Of a stretch of 64,000 nucleotides of DNA, positions 32,900 to 44,292 are shown piece by piece. Origin of the DNA: Rhyacophila brunnea (lineage: Eukaryota; Arthropoda; Insecta; Trichoptera; Rhyacophilidae). Below the pieces are notes generated by a model. It had not been told where the DNA came from, ran no database searches, and saw only the letters and a list, made by a program, of their open reading frames with translations. The translations under genes and the position numbers were made by a program. Location: assembly GCA_022495005.1 (NCBI GenBank), contig JAGYXB010000461.1, positions 372,001 to 436,000 on the forward strand, written 5' to 3'. Each line of letters starts with the position of its first letter. The first letter of the stretch is position 1.

Positions 32900-33211
32900 T
32901 GGGATTGCAATACCGAATGGCCAATACCGGTATTCGTACAATAATTGAAAAACACAAAAATGTCTACCAATAAATATATATTCTTTGAAATATTAATATT
33001 TGCTGGTCACCAAAGACGATGAAGTTTCACGGAGGTAAACCAGACATCACGTAACCTGACAAAAAAATATTATAACAATAATTAATACATTTTGTTTCCA
33101 CTTTCAATTCCAAATATATCGGTATTGTCTGATTTTTAAAACCGGTATTGCAAAATCGAAAAATACTGGGATACCGGTTTTGTAATACCGGTATTGCAAA
33201 TTGCAATCCCT
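32900..33211. mobile_element. Inverted-repeat element with AATACCGGTATT motifs
   Basis: Both ends read inward GGGATTGCAAT, then AATACCGGTATT (left about 32901-32934, right about 33184-33210). Further CCGGTATTGCAAA-type motifs lie near the right end. Such GGGATTGCAAT termini with repeated CCGGTAT words are reminiscent of hAT elements, but I could not define an 8-bp duplication. Confidence 0.55.
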
Positions 33212-33973
33212 ACAGTGCCACTGACTTGTTTACCGGACGAGTAAAAATATTATTTTTAGACGTTTATTAAAAATATATTTACATGCAATCATGTCAAAAC
33301 GAATTTATTACTACACACACTCAATGTTTTATTTATTATTTCCACGCAAATATGCGTAACGCCCGACTGTTGTATTCCTCGATATCTGAGATCGGAAAGA
33401 CACCAGTGCTGTCTCAATAACAAATTACTTGTCCACTATCACAAACGGGCAGTGTGTAGTGTCATTTCGTGGGACAATGATTCGTGTGACAATGCATCAA
33501 AATCTGATTAAAAAAAATAACTAAAAACGAACAACTGAAATCTAGACACTACTCGGATAAGAGGTTTTTTTATATGGCCAGCTTCCACGCATTGCTCTGA
33601 AGCAGGTTTTAACATTTAGTCATATCAAAACATTTTGATTTCATTAATGACATTAACCCTTTAATTTCAAGTTCCTTCTGAAAACCTTTTTTATTTTTAT
33701 TCTTATGAATCAAGCAAAGTGATGTTCTAACATTGATAACTCGTAGTTTACATTCAATATTTTTGATAGAGGGGAGTTAATGTTATACAAAAATTATTAA
33801 ATGAAATTAAAAAAATATTTTTTTATTTCATTTATTTGATTACATGCTTTTAATACCCCTACAGTGATGCCAACCGTACTATAATTATAGTACAATATAA
33901 AATTTTTAATTCTGCGAAAAATGTAAAATACTATAATTTTAAAGGATTCAAGACGAAAAATCTTCCTGTACTA
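33212..33973. other. No gene recognised
   Basis: AT-rich. 33880-33900 contains the near-palindrome GTACTATAATTATAGTAC. Related TACTATAATTT motifs occur on both sides of the element at 33974-34233 (33930-33942 and 34249-34261), suggesting that element inserted into an older one. Confidence 0.4.
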
Positions 33974-34233
33974 TATCGTCACTATTCTGTCAGAAGACAC
34001 TAATTCGAAAAATGACATATTGAGTTAGTTATACCAAAATATTCCTTATTTCAAACTTTACCGTCTGGAAACCTTCTTAATATATAAACAGTCTTTATTT
34101 TAAAGTCATCCTTCTTACGATTACTTAATAAACTCACATGATAGACCATTTCAAACATTTTAACAACCTCAAAGTCAAATTACTCAAAACTAGTATTCTC
34201 CAGTTAGTATGTTCTGCCAGAAGAGAGACGATA
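33974..34233. mobile_element. MITE with 30-bp inverted repeats and TA duplication (family F, copy 1)
   Basis: Terminal inverted repeats of about 30 bp begin TATCGTC(A/T)CT and contain TTCTG(T/G)CAGAA. TA flanks both ends (33972-33973 and 34234-34235), the duplication expected for Tc1/mariner-type transposition. A close copy is at 41720-41980. No coding capacity. Confidence 0.7.
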
Positions 34234-34235
34234 TA

Positions 34236-36160
34236 TTTTTCAGAAATACTATAATTTTTACGCTTTTGTGCTATAATCAGCATAGCAAAAGATGGAAACA
34301 CTGTTCCCCTATCAAAAAAATTGAATGTCAGATACTAGATATCAATTCTAGACCATCGTTATGCTTGATTGAAAATTAGGAAAGTTTTAGAAAGTACCTA
34401 CATTCTTATATTATAATATATTAATTATTGCATTGTCTGGCATTAGTAATATGACGAATCGACATAAGAAAATAGCACGACGACGCGTTCTGATGTTCTC
34501 AGCGATTATGACTCTCAGAATAGTTTCAATTTTACGGCCAAGTATTTCGCAGCATTTTTTTAGGTATACATACACATTCCATCTTGTTATTTATTATACT
34601 TATCTATAATAGGATGATAGGTATAGATAGAATTATATGGAGAAACTAATAACTTATGTTCACCAAGTGACTGAGGATAATGATGGTAGTAGGGAACACA
34701 TAAATAATAATTATTAGAAATGGGTTGCCTTCTAAGCGAGGTTGTGACAATGTATAACAATGTATATCAAGTGTGAAAAAATGTGGGATAAACTTAAATA
34801 CCGGTTCAATGGTTAAGTCTGTTTTGTAGTATTTATTATGTATGTTTTAAAGTCAATAATATAAATATTCGGATCTAGGTATATTAATCATAATTATAAT
34901 CTATATTACTTTTTGCGATATATGTCATATTGCAATAAATCGTATCTGGCTTCAAAATCTTCGTCCATGGCAACTGGCTTTCATATTTATATATTATTAT
35001 TATTATTCTATGTATGGTAGTATTAATTCTACCTTGAGATAAATAGAAGGCTGTGAGTGGTGGAGGGTCGTGATCAATCAAAAGATGGCTCCCTTTCAGA
35101 ATGGGAATGCTTGAGTAGAGTGTGTTTTATTTAAAACATTATATTATTATGTAACTAAGACAAGATTCAAACAATTTACAAGTTCATGAATATACTATCG
35201 TGTTTTTAAAAATGGATTTCTGATACAGAGTACTGACAGTATTATATAAAATTACAGTATTAAATTATTAATAAACTGACATAAAAGTCGAATAAAGTAA
35301 TTCAACTAAATCAATAGAAAATGTTTCAAATAAAATCGATTGAAAATCTAAACAATAATTCCGGTAGCAGTCTGCGAGTAAAAATAAATATAATTGTGTT
35401 TTTGTCATTCCGTTAGGGTTTAGAGACTAAAAATTATAGAATAGTAGTTTAGAAATCGTTTTCATTAAATTTGCTATGAAAAAATATCAATATAAGAAAA
35501 CTACACATTTAAGAACACGAAAAAAGCACACCACGATTTTAATATATATTAAAGCATATTCTTTTATTGTTATAACAATGCTTGTACAAGAAGTTAGTAT
35601 GAATATTTATTCACTATATTTTACCCATAGAACCAAAATTTCGTTTTAATGATAGTTTTAAATAAATTATTAGTGCCCACAGTAGTGAACAGAGTAATAC
35701 GACAGAAATTCAAAAGCCAGTTGTCATATACATTGAAGCCAGTTTTGGTTTATGACTTAATGACGGTCAGGTCATAAAATACAAAAATTCAAAGCCCACA
35801 AATATTACAAAATATATCGAATGCGCGTTTCGTTTGCTCCACAAAATTTAATGCAATTTTTTTTTCAAATTTATCCACAGTAGAGGATTGTATCTTCTTA
35901 CAGCCACATCCGGAAGAAAACTCACTCCCTTTATTTTTGTGTTCTTTGGTAGGTACCCATTAAAATATTATTGATATTTACGTAGGTACTTAACGACCAT
36001 TTTTGCAATATTATATTTTCTTCTACGTGGTCCCTTCTGTCATTTCTATATAAGGTGACGTGATTGACGGAGGTGCTATTTTTGTATGCGATATAAAACA
36101 TACAATTTTATTTCTAATTTCAGATTTTGTTGTTTAGGGGTCTTTTTTTGCTATCTCGTT
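34236..36160. other. AT-rich stretch without recognised genes
   Basis: No gene or shared repeat recognised. A slightly GC-richer segment at 34460-34560 has no identifiable feature. TTATTTCTAATTTCAG at 36107-36122 looks like a splice acceptor, but no open exon follows. Confidence 0.4.
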
Positions 36161-36546
36161 CATAATGCGTCAATTACATTGAGCTACTTTACGAGCTGTT
36201 TGTTGGCGAATTTAAAAGCGGGCAATTCACCTACTGCGATTATGATGATGACACACAAAACTTTCTATTCGCTGATAAGCCACAAGCCAGCGACTATTTT
36301 GACAGAACGTAGTTCGTTTTTTTTTACCGGGAGGTTGCTACTGCGCTCTACTGCGCAGACGCTGTAGGCCCACACGCCGGCGTGTAGCGTGTAAAGTTGA
36401 CCGGCTTTCAACTTTTCTCGGTAGAGTGTTTACAACCTGCTTGTTAGCTTGTTCGATGATTACACTGGGTGACTTTACAGGCAGATTGTAAATTCGCCAA
36501 CAAACAGCTCGTAAAGTAGCTCAATGTAGGTAATTGACGCTTAATG
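36161..36546. mobile_element. Inverted-repeat element with GC-rich centre
   Basis: Arms of about 55 bp (36161-36213 and 36489-36546) are inverted copies sharing GCGTCAATTAC, TTGAGCTACTTTACGAGCTG and TTTGTTGGCGAATTTA. The middle is unusually GC-rich for this window and holds the perfect palindrome ACACGCCGGCGTGT (36372-36385). Target duplication not identified, so superfamily is not assigned. Confidence 0.7.
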
Positions 36547-38559
36547 CTAAGACTCCGTTGCTATACGTAAAAGAAGGTTTTATTTAATATAATATGTAAG
36601 TATAGAGTATTATTACTTATCGCAGTGTGGCAAGGGTTAATGACATTAATAGAAATACGTATTCGGGAATGGGAGTCGATTTGTAAACGTCTATTTCGAA
36701 CGGACATTTGTAGTGGTGGGCGTCCTCACAATCTCTACCTTTTATCACAAAAGAAATTTTATTTCAAATAATGTCAGCCGTTTCCACCACGGCGAGATAA
36801 AAATAAAATTGTTTAATATAACAACAAAAAAATATCTTCGATGACAAATCGAGCGCTTTGTAGAAACAAAGTAATTCGGAATGAATGTCCACAATAATTC
36901 AAAGAATACAAGCAGGCATACACTCACTTACTCGATTGAGTAATGATGTACATGTATGGAGTATGAACATTGGATTGTGGAGGCTTTATTGTCGATTGTA
37001 TTCAGACAGTGATCCCCAAAGTGAGCGCAACTGCCACCCTAAAACCACTCAGGTTTTGTGCGGTTTTTGAGCTGGATGCGTCATTGACGGTTACGACCAA
37101 TGGCGTCCACTAAAGGCAAATGAAAACTGACTTTTTGTAGCCAGAATTGAAAGATTTTGATTAGGAATACACGTGGTTCTAACAGGATGCCACAGGACAT
37201 ACAGCTCTTGAAATACTGGCTTGATTGCGTGTAAGAAATAAATACGTACCAGAACTTGGATAACACTTCATTAAGTCGACACTACGCAATAGTATATGTA
37301 TTGAAGAAGTAACTATATATGTAAAAATAGCTGAAATAATCATCGTCCCTGCGAAGAAGACTTTGTGGTTAGTATAATAGAGCCCCATGAATAATACGGA
37401 CTGAGGTGTGGACAATCAATCAATTAATATACCTAATTTCCGTTCTCGTAATTACAGATTTATTAACTTTTTTCCTTATTATAACTTGAAACTTGACAGG
37501 TGATAAATATCCAGTATAATATGCTAAATACATGTAATAAAAATAGTCCGCGAAAAGAACCCACGTGGGAAATGACCAGTTTAGACGAAAAGGTTCGGTA
37601 AAAATAACTCGAGTACTATAAGAGTGTACTTATTTAATTTAATTTTAGAGAATCTGATCAGATGTTTTGAACTTGTGTAACGTGGTATATCGGTCACAAT
37701 TATTTATATATACATTTGAAATACGAAAATTAATCATTTTCTAAAGCTCAGTTTACATAATATTATGAAATAGATCGATTTTGGGAAGACCTTAACCAAG
37801 AAAAATTTTGCAGAATACGAAAAAAGTGTTATTAATTATTATTATAAAATTAATATTGATTTGGTGTCCATACATTATGATATAATTTATATTAACAATA
37901 ATAATTTACAGTAGGTACACTAAACAAATACTTAGAAGTTATAAGTATCATTTTTTTAAGTATCAATTTTTCAATTGAGAAGAAATTAAAAATATAATTT
38001 AATTTAAAATTAGTGATAGAACAGTAGATATAATTTAATTTAAAACATTCCTCATTATAACAATGCTCAATTCAGAATAAACATTTTTTTCTTATCATTT
38101 ACTGTATACTTAGCTCATTTTAAGATTATATACATCCATTTTTATCGTGATCAAGCATTTGAAAAAAATTATATCAGTTGTATAATGTAATAAAACTATA
38201 TTTTATTATTGCTAAAAATTTTGGAATGGAGAGAAATTACGATGGGAATAATAATTAACAATTTAAAAAATAATTCTGATAAAAATGTGATGCCTGTTTG
38301 AAGTAATTAAATTTATTATTATCTAATAGAAGTTCTATGAGATATTTTCTGAGAAAATGAAATATTTATATTATCACCACATTATACATTGTTATCATAG
38401 TATTCTAACAAAGTTTTATTTAGTTTTTTAAGTTTCGTTATTTTTAACATACTTACGAATTGATAATATTGTACCTACTGTTGATTCTATAATTTAGTTT
38501 TACAGTTGACGAGTCTAATAAAAGACAATTTAATGGACAACTGTTTTTTTATTAAAGTT
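36547..38559. other. No gene recognised; possible hAT terminus at 37007
   Basis: CAGTGATCCCCAAAGTGAGC at 37007-37026 has the look of a hAT left end, and the next ~90 bp are GC-richer, but no right end was found. Around 37986-38054, the words ATATAATTTAATTTAAAA occur twice about 40 bp apart. The rest is plain AT-rich DNA. Confidence 0.4.
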
Positions 38560-38571
38560 ATTCCTACTTTT

Positions 38572-38880
38572 TTAGGCGCGTTTGAGAAAACAGATCAAAG
38601 TGTATTTTTGGCGTGTGACAAAGTTGCGTCCGCAAATGTAACGCATTAATTTGGCATGGGACGGAAGTTTTGCCCACCAATGCGACATAATTTGTCTTGC
38701 GCGGCGACGTTCGGGTGTTCTAAATGCTGGAGGTTTGTAATTTTCAGCTGTGGCTTGGGCCGGTTGGGTAAAGACTGAATGTTGCAACTTTTATTGTGAT
38801 TATTCATTTTTCATTTCGGTTTCCAGTGTACATGCGCATGCGCATATTCTTTCAATACCTGCAACGAAGTAAACAGTACG
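38572..38880. promoter_or_regulatory. GC-richer island with NRF-1-type palindrome
   Basis: TGCGCATGCGCA at 38833-38844 is a perfect match to the NRF-1 (insect Ewg-type) recognition palindrome, which typically sits close to transcription starts of housekeeping genes. The adjacent 38572-38787 is GC-richer and holds a 71-codon minus-strand frame with a non-AT-biased composition (MQHSVFTQPAQATAEN at its start). It has no recognisable domain. Together these could be a promoter and first exon on the minus strand. An inverted or transposon origin remains possible. Confidence 0.35.
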
Positions 38881-38889
38881 TGTTGTAAA

Positions 38890-39620
38890 CATAACTAATA
38901 TTGTGTCATAATAAAAATATATATTTATAAACAAATTTCTGGAAACTAACATTCTACACTGTTAATTTATATTCATAAAACTTTATTTATATCGGAGTGT
39001 ATATTTATTTTTCATTGTAAAGGTTGTGTATCAAGATTTGAGGCTATATTTATGTAAGTATTATTTATGAGTAAAATTATATATTAATAAATAAATAAAT
39101 TTTGTGAATGTTGACTTAGTAAATAATTCAAATAATGGTAGGTATGTTGTAAATTTACAATATTTAGACACTTCATACACAAAAATATATATTTTTACGG
39201 TTTTGGATAATATTTGTCGTATATCCCATCTCAATTTATTTATTAGCGGTTTATAATAATTGAAGACAATAATAATTATTAGGTATGTTTCATCACAAAA
39301 GCCAATATCACGTTTCAGTTAAACCGTTAAATAGGCTATATTTTACTTTTGAGTTGTAATAAATTATTATTGAGTTGTACGGTAGTGTGTTTAAGCAAAG
39401 ATGGCCGAAATAGCGGTTTGCTAAATTTTTCAAACACAGGTTTTGAGATTTTTTTTCCAAAGTGGGTACATTCTGCAATAATATTTTGTTTTGCTATTTT
39501 TTGTTTTGTTACGCCAAAGAAGTATAACTTCTAACACGCGTACATAAGTACACACACCGATTTATTTATTTTAAAAAGAACGATCATAACGTAATACAAT
39601 AACTATTCTATAAATAATCA
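38890..39620. other. AT-rich stretch without recognised features
   Basis: No gene or shared repeat recognised. Confidence 0.4.
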
Positions 39621-39626
39621 TGGCTA

Positions 39627-39856
39627 AAGATGGCCGAGCGACTTAAATGTAGATTTATAATGTTGTGGGTTCCAGGTTCGAATTCTGGGTCTGGCAAATA
39701 CACATGTTATTTTTCAATTTGTGTTTGGTGCCAAAGTATGGACCTTATAGGTTGAGTAGGTAGCTAACACATCCATGTATCGTAAAAAAATGTGTTAACT
39801 ATGGAGACCTATGTGATATTATTAGGATCGGACATGGTCAAAAGAAGAAGAAAAAA
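39627..39856 (+). mobile_element. SINE family A, copy
   Basis: tRNA-like head AGATGGCCGAGCGACTTAAA (A box) and GGTTCCAGGTTCGAATTCTG (B box). Next are GGCAAATACACATGTTATTT, the GTATGGACCTTATAGGTTGA block and GGATCGGACATGGTCAAAAG, ending in GAAGAAGAAAAAATAA. The head resembles tRNA-Leu/Ser type sequences. Confidence 0.7.
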
Positions 39857-40859
39857 TAATTATAACGTAGATTTTCAAGAATTAAAATCAAGCGACCTGT
39901 CCTGGTGAACGTATCCGCAAGCTTGCGACGATATGTCTAAAAGTTTTATAATAACGTAAAATACTTCAGTATTGATAAAAAAAACCATACTACAATATCA
40001 GTATAGTCGGATGGTACTGTTTATAGTATATTATTCCCAACATCCAAATTGGCGGGCGTGATATCAGGGAAACAAACATGCAACAATTAGTAAGACAATG
40101 CATTCAATTAAAACTTTTATTTTTCAGCATCGCATTTCCGCTCGTTGCATACTATCAAGGGCAAAGAGGAAAGTTACGTATTGTAAAAATAAATAATAAG
40201 CCCCGTACCAATTATTTTAATACTCTAATAGTGGAAGGACGTTCTATTAATTAAAATAAAATACAATATGTATGTAGTAGATATTTATTAATTTAATGAT
40301 GATCGTGTACCTACGTAATTAATAAAAAAAATAATTTATAGTTATCCCTTTTGCAAAAATTGCAATTCAAAACATTTTATTGATACTTACATGTTCGAAA
40401 AAACTAGTCGTATTTTATGAATATTTAAAACAATAAAATGTATTTTTGTAGAAGAGGATAAAACGATGTTTGAGGTATACATAGTTTAAACGCATTGTTT
40501 TAAATTAATAAATAAAAATATATAAATTTGTCTTGATTTATTTTTATTAATGTCGAATCGAGCTTTGATAATATGCTCGCAATACCCACCAACCTGCATA
40601 ATTGAGAAATACAACAATAAAGTAAAAAGTTGGAAAATTATAGATTTAAAATAGTTATTTATATTATTTTATGTAAAAATTCTATATTTTGTAATCTTGT
40701 GAAATCTGAAATTGAATGGAAAGTGTAGTAAAGACCTGAGTAAGTTTTTCGTCTGATGTTAATTGTGAGCTACGGTCAATTTTCTGTGAACCGTTGGAGC
40801 AATATGGTCATTTCATTGAGAAAGTTTAAATTGAAAGCGTTATCAAGTTAGCAGAAGTA
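39857..40859. other. AT-rich stretch without recognised features
   Basis: No gene or shared repeat recognised. Confidence 0.4.
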
Positions 40860-40926
40860 GCGAGCTGCGTGCAAACATAACGTAGGTACCAAATACAAAT
40901 AAATTTAATTTAATTGGATTTACCTC

Positions 40927-40994
40927 CTTGTTCTGCGCTGTATGTACGTATGTCGTGTGTACACACTACACAGTGGTATGTACAGCAGAACAAG
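40927..40994. ncRNA. Candidate 68-nt small-RNA-like hairpin
   Basis: CTTGTTCTGC (40927-40936) pairs with GCAGAACAAG (40985-40994). CTGTATGTAC-type sequence pairs imperfectly further in, and the tip is GTGTGT/ACACAC. The overall shape, a ~30-bp imperfect stem in a GC-richer island (40860-41130), is compatible with a microRNA precursor on either strand. No homology to a known microRNA is claimed; the loop is very short. Confidence 0.25.
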
Positions 40995-41130
40995 AGAGAC
41001 GGAGAGCCCTGCGGGAGGTATCATTTGCACGTCGACCAAAAAACTCCTCTAACAAAATTACGCTTTTTCAACAAAGTTGCATCAGCGCAGAGCGCAGTCA
41101 GCCGTGCAGACAGTTCCTAGAAAGCCTTTT

Positions 41131-41719
41131 AACAAAACGTAAAGCTTTGATTAAAATGCAAAATAAATTTTAAAAAATCGCGTCACTTTGTTGCTTCGTA
41201 TTTTTTTTATTACAAAAGTTCTTCAAAGCACAAAGTCGAGCTTTTAAAACTTCGCTCACAGTGAATCAATTTGCATAAAAGTGACAATCTATGGATATTG
41301 TTAAAAATACATGCAATACATTATAGATGCACAAAATAACCTTATACATTGCAAACATCGTTAAAACTCTTGATAACGTCTGAATATCTCTGTAATCTGA
41401 GTAAAATATGTTCATATAGCGTACGCTTCAATTGTTATATATTTATAACATGATGGTAATCAAAAGAAAAATCTTTTTTTCATCGAAATAAATTTTAAAT
41501 GAAGTAATAAGAAGCTATTTTTTCCTTAAACTTACTTAAGCTGACACAGGAGATCATTAAGATTCATGGAGTTAGTCGTATAGGAATCTCTAGCTTGAGC
41601 TTTCTCACTTCAGTTGATCACACTCAGCTTCTCTACGTCGTTCTCGACGTTACCCACCCATCTCGTAGCGGTGCCTACATTTTAAATATACATATTTTAT
41701 ATAATATGTTACTCTAGTA
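41131..41719. other. No gene; possible LINE tail at 41540-41690
   Basis: On the minus strand, 41690-41600 reads GTATRWVGNVENDVEKLSVI, loosely like the RWxxxVxxD tails of LINE proteins. Otherwise AT-rich with nothing recognised. Confidence 0.3.
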
Positions 41720-41980
41720 TATCGTCACTGTTCTGGCAGAAAACACTAATTGTAAAAAATGACATATTGAGTTAGTACCAAAATTTTCCTTATTTCAAAC
41801 TTTACCGTCTGGAAACCTTCTTAACAAATAAACAGTCTTTATTTTAAAGCCATCCTTTTTACGATTACTTAATAAACTCACATGATAGACCATTATTTCA
41901 AACATTTTAACAACTTCAAAGTCAAATTACTCAAAACTAGTATTCTCCAGTTAGTGTGTTCTGCCAGAACAGAGACGATA
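41720..41980. mobile_element. MITE family F, copy 2
   Basis: Same length and sequence order as 33974-34233, including TGACATATTGAGTTAGT, TTTACCGTCTGGAAACCTTC and TAATAAACTCACATGATAGA. The terminal inverted repeats (TATCGTCAC.../GACGATA) are intact. TA precedes the left end; the right flank has TT instead of TA. Confidence 0.7.
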
Positions 41981-43179
41981 TTATATACCTCTACGCCACA
42001 GATAATAATTGTGTAAATCTAGTGCGTGATTGTTGTGGATGAAATGATTTCACGTGTGATTGATTATGTAGCCATTGAAATCAATCAATAAATTTAAAAA
42101 AAAACAAATGCGGTTTTCGTAGTATCTACTTATCACGAAATCGGCACATTTAAGTAATTGTAATCATTGATCCAGTGCAGAGGCATTTAATTTCATTTTC
42201 TAATTTTGGTATGGTCACAATATTGAAACAGGAATTGATATACTTAAATAAATAAAAATGATTTCAAGTTAAACACATTTTTTTTAAAATAAAAATCGGT
42301 GTTTTTTCTATTAAATAATCATAAAAATATTAAAACTATGAATTAGTCAAAAGTTTTTTTTAGTAAATTAGAACAAAACTTACTAACCTAAATTTTAATA
42401 ATATAGGTACATGATCATTAAATAATCTTTAATTATATCCGTCAAATTCACTTTTATAACACTTTTTTTAATTGTAAGGTATTTAGATGGGTAAGTTATT
42501 ATTACCTAATTAAAATACTTTAAAATATAAATTATCAAGAAAATGTCTCAAAGCTTCGTATTTTTCCACTAGATTCTTTTGTTAGGAGGCACATCACCTT
42601 AAAATTTCTATTGAAATTTACGGTTCATAACGTTTTTTGTGAAGCAGAAAAAAATATAAAAATCTTAAACATATAAAAAATATAATTTTAAATTGACTTA
42701 AATCTTAGCCGTCTCATATAGAGGTTTCGTAACCGTCCACTTGCTTAACCTAATAGGTCCAAACACACATTAAAAAAATAATAAATGCTTTTAGGAAGGA
42801 TTTACCTGTATTATTGCATTTCAACAGAACATCTTTGGTGCCTTCAGATTTTTTAAAACATGTTTTCTCTTTATAATGCTGAATTTTATTTATATTTTTT
42901 TTTCTCAAACAAGAATTGCGCATCTAATAAAGCTTTCGTGTGTTGTGGAAAATCAAGACTTTATTATTTTATTTTTCAAATTCGTTATTAATATAAATAT
43001 ATGATAATAATATTTCAATGATATATAATATTAAACCGAATGTTTAAAAAATAATAGGTAGTTACTGATTTAATTTTTCGTTAATAAATCCTACACCACA
43101 ACACATTTTATTTCCATTGGGAGTAGGTATTAAGGTAAACTAGTAGGTATATCTATTATTTACATTAATTGCTCGTAGA
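41981..43179. other. AT-rich stretch without recognised features
   Basis: No gene or shared repeat recognised. Confidence 0.4.
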
Positions 43180-43920
43180 ACCAAACTAGCATGGAGTGCA
43201 TTTGGGCGCCTGAATAGTAGATATCTTCAAAAGTGACCTCCCACTGTGTCTTAAATGAAAGTATTCAACCAACGCGTGCTGGCGGCTCTCGTGGTGCAGT
43301 GGGTAAAGCGCTGGCCTTCCATCCGAGAGTTCTGGGTTCGATTCCCGGTCATGACAAAAACATTTATGTGTTTTTCTCAAAGCCTGGGTGTTTGTGATTG
43401 TTCAAAATTACTAACAACCACCTTGTACGAAAAAGCAAGGACATGGTTATTAATAATTCTAAAAAAAAAAAAAAAACCAACGCGTGCTACCAATTCTCAC
43501 GTATGCATGTGAAATATGAACTCTTAATGTAAGAAAAATCCAAAATTTTCGAGTAGCGCAACGTAGCATGGAAATTTGCATGTTGGTTATAACGCGTTAA
43601 GATCACAAAATAAACCAATGATTAAGAAAGCAGACAAGATTACGCGATGTAACAGAGTTCGCTAAGCAGATTAAATGGCAAAGGGCTGAACATGTCGCTC
43701 GACGAGTGGGCAACTGCTGGACAAATTCCGTTAGACAGTGGTAATCAAGGGGCATTAAACGCACTGAGAAACGGTCTAAAATCCATTGGATAGAAGAACT
43801 TATAGATTTCTGTAGATGTACGTGGCAGCAAAAAATTAAGGACTAAGAAAAGTGGATGGAGCTAAGGAAGGTTACATCCAGTAGTGGATCGATCCCAGCT
43901 GATGAGTATGATGATGCTGT
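43180..43920 (+). pseudogene. LINE C-terminal region interrupted by a SINE
   Basis: Forward translation gives AWSAFGRLNSRYLQK, then MKVFNQRVL (up to 43280). A 194-bp SINE interrupts it. The coding sense resumes as PILTYACE after the second copy of the SINE target duplication. It continues with a degraded RNFRVAQRSMEICML-like block, DVTEFAKQIKWQRAEHVARR, GNCWTNSVRQW, and WIEELIDFCRCTWQQKIKD, ending in GATGAGTATGATGATG. This is the same family as 3950-5050 and 29530-29890. Stops and frameshifts make it non-functional. A short duplicate of the 3' end (CACCAGTGGATCGACCCCGG then GATGATGTTGATG) lies at 44125-44170. Confidence 0.75.
43267..43488 (+). mobile_element. tRNA-derived SINE with 14-bp target duplication
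   Basis: AACCAACGCGTGCT flanks the element at 43267-43280 and 43475-43488. The head (43281 on) reads GGCGGCTCTCGTGGTGCAGT then GGGTAAAGCG (A box), CTTCCAT in the anticodon-loop position and TGGGTTCGATTCCCGGTC (B box). A ~110-bp body and a 16-bp A tail (43461-43476) follow. The perfect duplication and clean A tail mark it as one of the youngest insertions in the window. It differs from families A and B. Confidence 0.9.
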
Positions 43921-43949
43921 GTTGTTAGTGAAGTCATTATTATAAAGAA

Positions 43950-44100
43950 TACAAGTGAAAATCCGAAGAAAATAATATGTAGGTAAAGAAATCCGAAAAA
44001 CAATCATTTCATAAATAATTATATAAAATTCTATCAATTCCTCTAAGTAAATTAATGTAATTATCAAATTGAATAAAATTGGAATATTATTGTCTGCATA
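43950..44100 (+). repeat. Unclassified repeat J, partial copy
   Basis: Shares AATATGTAGGTAAAGAAAT-like, AACAATCATTTCATAAATAA and TTGAATAAAATTGGAATATT with the other copies. Truncated at both ends. Confidence 0.45.
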
Positions 44101-44292
44101 CTTTTTTGATCGTGGAGAGCTAGGGCTTCATCCACCAGTGGATCGACCCCGGCGAATGATGATGTTGATGGCATCAATTAAATTATAAATTAACAATTAC
44201 AAAACACGATAGGAAGTCTATGAACACAAAATATGTGCTTTTGTATCCCCTGTAAAATTTCAAGTTTGTCATATTATTATTATTACAACGTT

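Noticed and set aside
36086..36367. 93-codon open frame preceded by a splice-acceptor-like tract
   Set aside because: Most of it lies within an inverted-repeat element (36161-36546), and its translation follows the element's arms.
40914..41173. Two overlapping open frames of 68 and 81 codons in the 40.9-41.1 kb island
   Set aside because: They overlap in different frames across a hairpin-forming segment, and neither shows a domain.
43281..43360. Possible functional tRNA gene
   Set aside because: The anticodon stem pairs poorly and the sequence continues into a SINE body with A tail and target duplication.
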